A stretch of DNA of 64,000 nucleotides, taken from positions 1,302,001 to 1,366,000 of the forward strand of contig OY970394.1 of NCBI GenBank assembly GCA_963720475.1, given 5' to 3'. The position numbers were made by a program, and so were the translations under genes. Source of the DNA: G963720475 sp963720475. GTDB lineage: Bacteria > Actinomycetota > Thermoleophilia > Solirubrobacterales > Thermoleophilaceae. The notes beneath the pieces were generated by a model. The model had not been told where the DNA came from and searched no databases. It saw only the letters and a list, made by a program, of their open reading frames with translations. Below, in pieces: positions 53,575 through 60,690 of the stretch; position 1 is the first letter of the stretch; the number at the start of each line of letters is the position of its first letter.

Positions 53575-54117
53575 GTGGCCGAAACAGCAGCGGACAAGGT
53601 TTCGCTCGACCGCGACTTCACGGAGCTCTACCGCGCCCATCTGCGCGACGTGTACAGCTACTCGTACTACCGCGTCGGCAACCATCACGACGCCGAGGAC
53701 ATCACCGAGCAGACGTTCCTGCAGGCCTACAGGCACTTCGAGCGCGCCCAGCGCGAGTCGAACGGGCGCCCGCTGCGCCCGTGGCTGATCCGCATCGCCC
53801 ACAACCTCGCCGCCAACTACCACCGCGACCGCTCGCGGCGGCCGCAAACGCCGCTCGAGGACGCCGGAGTCTTCTCCGCTCCGCACGCGACGGCGGACCT
53901 CGCGGAGGGGCGCGAGGAGCTCAAACATGTGCTCGAGGGGGTCGCGAACCTGCCGGACGACCGCCGCGACGCGCTCGTCATGCGGTTTGCGCTCGACATG
54001 TCGAACCGCGAGATCGCCCGCGCGCTCGGGCGCTCGGAGGGGGCTACCAAGGTGCTGATCCATCGCGCGATCAAGCAGCTCGAGCAGGCGCTCCAGGAGA
54101 CCCGCGGCGATGACTGA
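53575..54117 (+). CDS. ECF (sigma-70 family, SigE-like) RNA polymerase sigma factor
   Basis: 180 residues from GTG 53575. Region 2: FTELYRAHLRDVYSYSYYRV, GNHHDAEDITEQTFLQAYRH near 40. Region 4: LPDDRRDALVMRFALDMSNR, EIARALGRSEGATKVLIHRA near 150. No extra C-terminal domain. It should direct a stress or envelope regulon. The next gene overlaps it by 8 bases and encodes a small one-pass membrane protein, the position where anti-sigma factors normally lie. Confidence 0.92.
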   Translation: MAETAADKVSLDRDFTELYRAHLRDVYSYSYYRVGNHHDAEDITEQTFLQAYRHFERAQRESNGRPLRPWLIRIAHNLAANYHRDRSRRPQTPLEDAGVFSAPHATADLAEGREELKHVLEGVANLPDDRRDALVMRFALDMSNREIARALGRSEGATKVLIHRAIKQLEQALQETRGDD

Positions 54118-54454
54118 CGTCGAACAGCTTCTGCGCTCCGCGCTTGCGCCGGTCGAGCCGTCGAGCGGCTTCAACGAGCGCCTCGAGGCGCGCCTGGAGG
54201 AGCTCGACACGCGCCTCTCGGAGCTGACCGACGCCGCCGCGGACGAGCTCGCCGACTGGGAGATCACCTCGATGCGCGACCCGCGCAACTGGGGCAGGCC
54301 CGTCGCTGCCACCGCGGTGGTGGGGCTGGCCGGCGCCGGCCTCATCGCCCTGCGCGCCCGCCAGCACTCCAGCCGTAGCAAGGGCACGCGCGACGCGCTC
54401 GAACGCGCGGGCCGCGACGTCGCGGACCAGGTCAGGCGACGGCTGGAGCGCTAA
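54110..54454 (+). CDS. Small membrane protein, candidate anti-sigma partner
   Basis: 114 residues from ATG 54110, overlapping the sigma gene by 8 bases. Residues 1-60 are a helical, acidic cytosolic region (EQLLRSALAPVEPSSGFNER, RLEARLEELDTRLSEL); one transmembrane helix (AATAVVGLAGAGLIALRA) lies near 65-83; a basic tail follows. It lacks the HxxxCxxC motif of zinc anti-sigma factors. Overlap and topology suggest it sequesters the ECF factor, but this rests on position. Convergent with the DUF4383 gene, overlapping by 4 bases. Confidence 0.7.
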   Translation: MTDVEQLLRSALAPVEPSSGFNERLEARLEELDTRLSELTDAAADELADWEITSMRDPRNWGRPVAATAVVGLAGAGLIALRARQHSSRSKGTRDALERAGRDVADQVRRRLER

Positions 54455-54897
54455 GCGCTCTCGGAGGTGCCGGACGGAGTAGTCGTCGGCGCGGGTTCGG
54501 AGTCGGTGGCGAACGCAGCGAGGATCCCGGCGATCCCGATCAGCAGGTGGAGGATGTTGTCCTCAGCGTTGAGCGGGACCACGTCGAAGAGGTAGTCCGG
54601 GTTCTCGAGGAAGACGAGACCGACGATCCCGAGCAGCGTGTAGACCACGCCGAGCGCGAACGCGTAGAGGCGGGCGCCGAAGTAGCTGCCGAAGCACGCG
54701 AGCCCGACGACGCCCGTCACGACGTGCACGACGTTGTGCCAGCCGTTGACGGCCAGCAGGCTGAGCGCCTTGTCCGAGGACACCGAGTCGCCGACGGCAA
54801 AGGTGGCGTCGTAGAAGAACCCGATGATCCCTCCGGCGACGAGCAGCAACCCGAAGACGAGCGCGTAGACCTGGGCTGGTGCTTTCCCCTCCACCAC
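54451..54897 (-). CDS. DUF4383-type membrane protein
   Basis: 148 residues. Four hydrophobic helices: YALVFGLLLVAGGIIGFFYD, WHNVVHVVTGVVGLACFGSY, YAFALGVVYTLLGIVGLVFL and DNILHLLIGIAGILAAFATD. Histidines near helix ends (NGWHNVVH, NILHLLIG) are conserved in the actinobacterial DUF4383 family as I remember it. Function unknown. The C-terminal 18 residues are Pro/Thr/Ser-rich. The 140 bases upstream (54898-55057) hold the short sigma-like fragment described separately. Confidence 0.8.
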   Translation of the reverse strand: MVEGKAPAQVYALVFGLLLVAGGIIGFFYDATFAVGDSVSSDKALSLLAVNGWHNVVHVVTGVVGLACFGSYFGARLYAFALGVVYTLLGIVGLVFLENPDYLFDVVPLNAEDNILHLLIGIAGILAAFATDSEPAPTTTPSGTSESA

Positions 54898-54949
54898 TGC
54901 CGCATGGTGACAGACTGATCCGCGCCCCCGCGGGCTGCGAAAACGAACC

Positions 54950-55015
54950 GTGGACCTCGAGCGACTTGCCGACGAAGAACTGATGCAGCTCGTCCAACAG
55001 GGCTGCGGGTCGTGA
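54950..55015 (+). pseudogene. Fragment resembling the N-terminus of an ECF sigma factor
   Basis: GTG 54950 to TGA 55015 encodes 21 residues, (M)DLERLADEELMQLVQQGC then GS. The pattern LERLxDEELMQLVQxG is the usual opening of region 2 in many ECF sigma factors, but the frame stops at once and the following DNA carries no sigma sequence. There is no Shine-Dalgarno. Either a remnant of a deleted gene or chance; it lies less than 1 kb from an intact ECF sigma gene with a different N-terminus. Confidence 0.3.
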
Positions 55016-55043
55016 TCTAGATAGCCGGGCCGAGAAGCCTCAG

Positions 55044-55049
55044 TATCGT
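55044..55049 (+). promoter_or_regulatory. Candidate -10, near-leaderless layout, rhomboid gene
   Basis: TATCGT, 8 bases, then GTG 55058; no Shine-Dalgarno. Confidence 0.4.
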
Positions 55050-55057
55050 CCGGCGCC

Positions 55058-55885
55058 GTGGAGTACTGCTACCGCCATTCGGATCGGCAGACGGGAGTCA
55101 GCTGCTCGAACTGCGATCGGCCGATCTGTCCGGAATGCATGACGCCGACTTCGGTCGGCATGCGCTGCCCCGAATGCGCGGGCGAGAAGACGCGCGTTCG
55201 GACCGTCTCGTCCGTGAGCGCCTCCTCCGACCAGCCGTGGCTTACGTACTTCCTGATCGCGCTCAACGTGCTCGTCTTCGTCGGCGGCTACTTCAGCGGG
55301 GCCAGCGCCACCGGCAGCGGCGGCCTCGGACAGAGCTCGCTGCTCGCCGACGGGTCGGTGTCGCGCGCGACCGTCGCCGACGGCGAATGGTGGCGGGTCC
55401 TGAGCGCGGGCTTCCTCCATGCCGGGTTCTTCCACCTCATATTCAACATGTTCGCGCTCTATGTCCTCGGCTCGCTGCTCGAGCCCGCGATCGGCCGGCT
55501 GCGCTTCGGCGCGCTCTACTTCGTCTCGCTGCTCGCGGGCTCTTTCGGGGCGCTCCTGCTCGAGCCGACGGCGCCGACGGTCGGCGCGTCGGGCGCGATC
55601 TTCGGCCTGATGGGCGCCGCGGTGGTGGTGATGCGCAACCGCGGCATCAGCCTGATGGAGTCGGGTCTCGGGCTCTGGATCGGCCTCAACCTGTTGATCA
55701 CGTTCGCGATTCCCGGCATCTCGATCGGCGGCCACATCGGCGGGTTGATCGGTGGCGTGCTCGCGGCTTTCCTGATCTTCGAGGTCTCGGAGCGGGTGCG
55801 GATGAACCGCTTCATCGAGCTCGTCGCGGTCTCGTTACTCGGGGTCGCGGCGATCGTCGGCTCGGTCGCGATCGCGTCGAGCTAG
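55058..55885 (+). CDS. Rhomboid family intramembrane serine protease with N-terminal zinc ribbon
   Basis: 275 residues from GTG 55058. Residues 3-45 contain CYRH, CSNCDRPICPEC and CPEC, a B-box-like zinc module. The rhomboid core follows: WWRVLSAGFLHAGFFHLIFN near 112, catalytic Ser in GASGAIFGLMG near 175 and catalytic His in GGHIGGLIGG near 230, across six or seven helices. It cleaves transmembrane substrates within the membrane. The zinc module probably binds a partner or substrate tail in the cytosol. It converges on the glycosyltransferase gene with a 4-base overlap. Confidence 0.9.
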   Translation: MEYCYRHSDRQTGVSCSNCDRPICPECMTPTSVGMRCPECAGEKTRVRTVSSVSASSDQPWLTYFLIALNVLVFVGGYFSGASATGSGGLGQSSLLADGSVSRATVADGEWWRVLSAGFLHAGFFHLIFNMFALYVLGSLLEPAIGRLRFGALYFVSLLAGSFGALLLEPTAPTVGASGAIFGLMGAAVVVMRNRGISLMESGLGLWIGLNLLITFAIPGISIGGHIGGLIGGVLAAFLIFEVSERVRMNRFIELVAVSLLGVAAIVGSVAIASS

Positions 55886-57039
55886 AGCAGCTCCCCGTAG
55901 AGCGCCTGCACCTCCGCGAGCATCCGCTCGCGCGAGAAGCGCTCGTGGGCGTCGGAGGCGGCGCGCTCGCCGAGGCGGCCGCACAGCTCCGGATCGTCGG
56001 CGAGCTGCCGCAGTGCACTGGCGAGCGCAGCTGCGTCGCCCGGCTCGACGAGCAGGCCCGTCTCACCGTCGCGCACGATCTCGGCGATTCCGCCGTGGGC
56101 GGCGCCGACCACCGGCATTCCCGCCGCCGCGGCCTCGAGCGCCGAGTTCGGCAGCGGATCGGGCCGGGTCGAGGGCACGGCCACCGCGTCGGCCGCCCCG
56201 AGCACGGCGCCGACGTCGTCGCGGAAGCCGAGCAACTGCAGCCGGTCACCCAGGTCGAGGTCGGCGCGCAGGCGCTCGAGCGGCTCGAGCGCCTCCTCGC
56301 GCCCTTGATACGGATCGCCGGCGATCAGCCCGATGGCCCCGATCTCCGCCAAGGCGGGCTCGCCGAGCGCGCGCGCGAGCACGTTCTGCCCCTTCCAGTC
56401 GCTCACCCGTCCGAGCAGGGCGACGGCGAACTCGTCCGGCGGGAGCCCGAGCGCCGCGCGCGCCGCCGCCCTCGGCATCCGCTCGGGGACCCGCACGAGC
56501 CCGTCGTGGATCACCCGCACCCGGTCGCCGTCGCCGAACTGCTCGGCGACCGCCCCGGAAACACAGGCGAGCGCGTCGGCGCGCTCGAGGTGCCGCCGCA
56601 GGACCGGCCACAGCGCCGCTCCGCGCAACCCGAGGGCGCCGGCGAAGATCTCGCGCACGTGGACGACGTGGGGGATCCCCGCCGCCCTCGCCACCGGCCC
56701 CCCGGCGAGCACCACCGACGTGTTCGAGTGGACGAGCGCCACCTCGCGCTCGGCCGCGAGCTCGCCCAGGAGACGGCGGTCGGCACGCACGCGGCGCGGC
56801 AGAGCCGCGGCCGTGCGCGGGCCGAGCCCGGCGCGCCGCAGCACGGCAAGCGGCGCAACGACCACCTCGACTCCGGCATCATCGAGCGCCGAAGCTAGGC
56901 TACCCCGCTCCGGCAAGGCGACCAGCGGGTTGTAGCGGTCTGGATCGAGGCCGGTTGCGAGCGACAGGAGCTGAAGATCGGCCCCGTACCTGCCCGCAGA
57001 GGAATGTAGGAAGAGGACGGTCTTGGGCAAGACCGACAT
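55882..57039 (-). CDS. GT4-family glycosyltransferase
   Basis: 385 residues from ATG 57039 (SVLPKTVLFLHSSAGRYGAD). Two Rossmann halves: the N-terminal acceptor domain ends near 180; the C-terminal donor domain has ALLGRVSDWKGQNVLARALG, VPSTRPDPLPNSALEAAAAG (the E-x7-E motif) near 305 and GIAEIVRDGETGLLVEPGD. A retaining transferase using a nucleotide sugar, probably in cell-surface glycan synthesis. It is isolated from other glycan genes here. Divergent from the Tat propeller gene by 47 bases. Confidence 0.9.
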   Translation of the reverse strand: MSVLPKTVLFLHSSAGRYGADLQLLSLATGLDPDRYNPLVALPERGSLASALDDAGVEVVVAPLAVLRRAGLGPRTAAALPRRVRADRRLLGELAAEREVALVHSNTSVVLAGGPVARAAGIPHVVHVREIFAGALGLRGAALWPVLRRHLERADALACVSGAVAEQFGDGDRVRVIHDGLVRVPERMPRAAARAALGLPPDEFAVALLGRVSDWKGQNVLARALGEPALAEIGAIGLIAGDPYQGREEALEPLERLRADLDLGDRLQLLGFRDDVGAVLGAADAVAVPSTRPDPLPNSALEAAAAGMPVVGAAHGGIAEIVRDGETGLLVEPGDAAALASALRQLADDPELCGRLGERAASDAHERFSRERMLAEVQALYGELL

Positions 57040-57086
57040 AGTCTGACCGCCCGCGGGGGCGGGGTTCACTGCACCGGAGGGATTGG

Positions 57087-58743
57087 ATGAAGAAGGGCAT
57101 CACGAGGAGGAAGCTGATCGGGCGCGGCGCGACCGCGGCGGCCGGCTTTGCCGTCTTCGGGCTCGACCCCCTCGAGGCGGCCGCACAGCGCCGCCGCGGC
57201 ATCCACTGCCTCGCCCCGGTGGACCAGTTCAAGGCGGCGAACGCTTACGGCGGCTCGACGTTCGCCGCGTTCTCGGCCGACGGAGCGACGCTCGCCCTGA
57301 CCACGCCGGGCGGCATCCGCGTACGTCCCCGCAAGGGCGGCGCGGGTGGGATCGTCGCCGGCGCCGGCTTCGCGGTCGGGACGCCCGACGCATGGCACCC
57401 GACCGGGGAGGCGATCGTCGCCACCGGGCCGACCGCGCAGGGGACGGGGCTGTTCGCCGTACGCCCGAACGGCACCGGAATCGTTCCGCTGCTGCCCGAC
57501 CTGCCGGGACGCGTTCGCGCCCCCGCGTTCTCCCCCGATGGCCGCCTCGTCGCGTTCACCTACGTCGATCGCTTCGTCCACCGCATGGTCGTCGCCGACT
57601 GGGTCGGCGGCCCGAGCCCTGCGCTCGCTAATCCGCGCATCCTGCTGCCGATGGACCCACGGACCGAGGGTGACACCGTCCGCATGCGCCAGGGTCTCGC
57701 CTACCACGAGACGCGCGGCTTCACGCCCGACGGCCAGCACCTGCTCTTCTCATCCGACCGCAACGGCGGGATGGTGAACGTCAACCTCTACCGGCTCCAC
57801 ATGGGGAGCGGCGCCGTGCGCCAGCTGACGCGCGAGGACGGCTTCGTCGAGGGCGGTTTCATCGGGCGCGGCAACAGCATCCTCTACTACTCCTCCACAC
57901 GCGCGCGGGAGCCCGCTTTGCTCACGCTCGTCACCGGCCCCGAGCTGCCGCCGTTCCTCGGCTTCGCCGCCGTCCCCGCGCTGCACGATCAGATCGCGGC
58001 CGATTTCCGCGCGCCGGTCGGCAACGGCGACGTCTTCGCCGCATCGGCGAGTAGCGGCCTGTCGGCGCGGATCGTCGCCCGCCGCGACGTGATCGGCCGG
58101 GGCGCCCACCACGGGCGGGCCGAGAACGACCGCATCGTCGCGTGCGGGATGAGCCGCGACGGACGCTTCCTCACCGCAGCCGCGCTCAGCCCGGGCGGCT
58201 CGGTCGTCGTCCTGTTCGAGCGCTCCAGGAGGAACGTCCCGAGGGCGAAGGCCGGTGCTGCCGACGCCCGTTCCGCCGACGGCCGCGCCGCTCAGCCCCG
58301 GCATCCTCGGCAATCAGACGATCGAGCGCACGCTCTCCGGCCCGGTGAGCGGCAAGGTCACGTTGAAGCTGCAGGGCAGCCTCGAGAGCGGCGCGTTCGA
58401 GGCGAGCTACAGCGGCTACTCCGAGAACGGCCTGAACGCGTTCAGCGGTCCGATGCGCTTCGAGCTCGACGCGCTCACCTCGCAGCAGAACTGCGAGGTC
58501 GTCCGCGTTGCGGACGACGATGACGAGGGCGCCGAGGCGCGGATCTTCTACCGCGCCAGCTCGCGCGTCGCGCGGCCGGACACGGCGGGGGAGATGACCA
58601 GCCGCTCGTCGCGCTACGGCACGCTGGCCCTGGTCGGCACCGGCAAGGCGTTCTCCGGCCTCGGCTCGTTCAAGCCGGGCCGCCGCAAGGAGCCGATCGG
58701 TGTGCCGGGCGCGTTCAACTGCCCGAGCCCCCGCAAGCGCTAG
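57087..58743 (+). CDS. Tat-exported beta-propeller (TolB/PD40-like) protein, frameshifted
   Basis: ATG 57087 with GGAGGG upstream. A twin-arginine signal (ITRRKLIGRGATAAAGFAVF) precedes about 340 residues of WD40-like/PD40 repeats (APAFSPDGRLVAFTYV, GFTPDGQHLLFSSDRNGGMV, FLTAAALSPGGSVVVL). The first frame runs to 58523 but loses sense after about 58230; skipping one base in the CCC of GTCCCGAGGG continues as PVLPTPVPPTAAPLSPGI and a second domain (GPVSGKVTLKLQGSLESGAF, EVVRVADDDDEG) to a stop at 58743, giving about 551 residues. Either a true frameshift mutation or a single-base sequence error. Likely extracytoplasmic; substrate unknown. Confidence 0.75.
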
Positions 58744-59645
58744 CGCCGGCCGGCGAGCGCCAGCTCGCGGACTCGCGCGCCCGCTGGTGCCACGACCTTG
58801 TCGGGGTGGAGCACGTGCGCGAGCAGCTCTACCCCGTCTACGAGCCGCGGTCCCGGGCGCGAGAAGTAGGCGGCCGCGTCGAGCGCGACGACACGTGCGG
58901 CGCCGAGCGAGGCGACCTCGTCCGCCTTCGACTCGGCCTCGCGCGCACACTCGTCCGCGTAGTAGCCGCACGGGATCGAGACGACCACGTCGGGCCGCGC
59001 GGCGCGGAGCTCGTCCCACGAAAGCGTGCGCGAGCGCTCGCCGGGCGCGGCGAGGGGGTCCTCACCGCCGGCGATCGCGATCATCTCAGGCACCCAGTGC
59101 CCGCCGCAGAAGGGCGGGTCGAGCCATTCGAGCGCGACTACCCTCGGCCGCGGCGATTCCGGAACGGCCTCCCGCACGGCGGCGATCCGCGCATGCGCAT
59201 CGCCGACGGCGAGTTCTCCGCGCTCGGGCACTCCGGCCGCCCCGGCGAGCGTCTTGAGGTCGGCGAGGACCTCGGCGAGGTTGGTCGGATCGAGCGAGAC
59301 CACCTCAGGTCGCGAGGGCAGCTGCGCCGCCACGGCGCGGACGTCGTCGACCGACACCGCGCACACCTCGCACAGCGCCTGGGTGACGATCAGGTCGGGC
59401 GCGAGCTGTGAGAGCAGGTCGCCGTCGAGCTCGTAGAGCGACTCGCCGCGCTCGGTGCGGGCGCGCACGGCGGCGTCGATCGCGGCCGTGTCGAGGCCTT
59501 CGGGGATCACGCTGCGGGTCAGTTGCGGCAGCGTGGCGGCCCGTAGCGGATAATCGCACTCGTGTGTCACGGCGACGACGTCGTCGCCGAGGCCGAGCGC
59601 GAACAGGGCCTCCGTTGCCGACGGGACGAGGCTCGCGATCTTCAT
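58740..59645 (-). CDS. Cobalamin-binding-type (BtuF-like) protein without signal peptide
   Basis: 301 residues from ATG 59645. Class III periplasmic-binding fold: IASLVPSATEALFALGLGDD, VVAVTHECDYP, PDLIVTQALCEVCAVS near 108, VVALEWLDPPFCGGHWVPEM near 185 and RPDVVVSIPCGYYADE near 240. It resembles BtuF and cytosolic cobalamin-binding proteins. No signal peptide or lipobox is visible and no BtuCD transporter is near, so it probably works in the cytosol or as a lone binder. It starts only 14 bases from the divergent phhB-like gene. Confidence 0.82.
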   Translation of the reverse strand: MKIASLVPSATEALFALGLGDDVVAVTHECDYPLRAATLPQLTRSVIPEGLDTAAIDAAVRARTERGESLYELDGDLLSQLAPDLIVTQALCEVCAVSVDDVRAVAAQLPSRPEVVSLDPTNLAEVLADLKTLAGAAGVPERGELAVGDAHARIAAVREAVPESPRPRVVALEWLDPPFCGGHWVPEMIAIAGGEDPLAAPGERSRTLSWDELRAARPDVVVSIPCGYYADECAREAESKADEVASLGAARVVALDAAAYFSRPGPRLVDGVELLAHVLHPDKVVAPAGARVRELALAGRR

Positions 59646-59659
59646 CCGAGGTGATAACT

Positions 59660-59938
59660 GTGGCACTTCTGAGCGATACAGAGATAGACGAGCGGCTTGC
59701 GGGCCTCGAAGGCTGGGAGCGGCGCGGCGACGCGATCGCGCGCGAGTTCGAGTTGAAGGACTTCGTCGGGTCGGTCGACTTCGTCAACGGCCTCACGCCG
59801 GTGGCGGAGGAGATGAACCACCACCCCGACCTCGAGATCTCATGGAACAAGGTGACGGTCTCGATCTCGACCCACTCCGAGGGCGGTATCACGGCGAACG
59901 ACTTCGAGCTTGCGGGGAAGATCGACGCGCTCGCGTAG
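59660..59938 (+). CDS. phhB: Pterin-4a-carbinolamine dehydratase
   Basis: 92 residues from GTG 59660, selected because AGGTGAT lies 5 bases upstream; GTG 59651 is possible. LAGLEGWERRGDAIAREFEL and the active-site block EEMNHHPDLEISWNKVTVSI, with the conserved His pair and Trp, then THSEGGITANDFELA: a complete family member of normal length. It recycles the carbinolamine made by aromatic amino acid hydroxylases, or acts as a folate/molybdopterin-related dehydratase; no hydroxylase is visible here. Confidence 0.92.
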   Translation: MALLSDTEIDERLAGLEGWERRGDAIAREFELKDFVGSVDFVNGLTPVAEEMNHHPDLEISWNKVTVSISTHSEGGITANDFELAGKIDALA

Positions 59939-59986
59939 CGTCACGGCGGCGATCGCCGCCGGCGCGCTGCGGAAGTCGCTCCGCTA

Positions 59987-60688
59987 GTGTCGGACGCGGA
60001 GCAGATGGGGGAGCCATTGGGTTACCGCGCGCTTGCGCGGCGGGGCGAAATCGCCGCCGAGCTCTCGCGCCGCGAGTTCCTGCGCCGCACGACCGTTCTC
60101 GGCGCGGGCGCCATCGTGGCCTCCGCCCTGCCCGCCGCGCAGCAGCTGATCGCCGCTGATCCTGCGCTCGCCGACGTCCCGTTCGACGGCGCCACCCTGC
60201 AGGCCTATGCCGACACGATCATCCCCGGGCGCAAGGTCGCCCGCACGGAGCTCGGCGACGAGGTCCATCCTCAGGCGATCGCGGGCGTGGACGACGAGCC
60301 CGGCGCCGTCGAGACCGACGCACTCCGCCTCTATCGCCATCCGCTGATCGGCTTCGACGCGCTCGCGCCGCTGCTGCTGGCCGACCTCTCCGCGCGCGCC
60401 CTCGCGCGGGGCGGGACGTTCCTGTCGCTCGGCTACGACAAGCGCGTCGAGATCCTGCTCGAGGGCTTCGACTTCAACAACCCGACCCGCCTGCTGCTCT
60501 ATGAGGCCGGCGCGGCGGTGCCGTTCACCGCTTTCTGCGCCGCTGCCCTCCATCGCGACGCGACGGCGGCCAAGGCCGGCGGGTATCGCGTGATGGGACA
60601 CCCCGGGACGGCGCCCAATGGATACCGCCGCTTCAGCTACGGGCGCAAGCTCGCCAAGGAGCGGACCAAGCGGGGGAACCTTCCCTAA
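59987..60688 (+). CDS. Tat-signal protein, gluconate 2-dehydrogenase subunit 3-like
   Basis: 233 residues from GTG 59987 (ATG 60005 in frame is possible). The twin-arginine signal is SRREFLRRTTVLGAGAIVAS near residue 28. The mature part (LQAYADTIIPGRKVARTELG, LLLADLSARALARGGTFLSL) is helical and resembles the small subunit of gluconate/GMC-type dehydrogenases. It ends 2 bases before the GMC oxidoreductase gene, which has no signal of its own, so it may carry its partner through the Tat system. No cytochrome c subunit is adjacent. Confidence 0.78.
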   Translation: MSDAEQMGEPLGYRALARRGEIAAELSRREFLRRTTVLGAGAIVASALPAAQQLIAADPALADVPFDGATLQAYADTIIPGRKVARTELGDEVHPQAIAGVDDEPGAVETDALRLYRHPLIGFDALAPLLLADLSARALARGGTFLSLGYDKRVEILLEGFDFNNPTRLLLYEAGAAVPFTAFCAAALHRDATAAKAGGYRVMGHPGTAPNGYRRFSYGRKLAKERTKRGNLP

Positions 60689-60690
60689 AG

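Noticed and set aside
55135..56898. A 587-codon plus-strand frame over the rhomboid and glycosyltransferase genes
   Set aside because: Crosses from a frame-shifted view of the rhomboid gene into antisense of the glycosyltransferase gene; no coherent protein.
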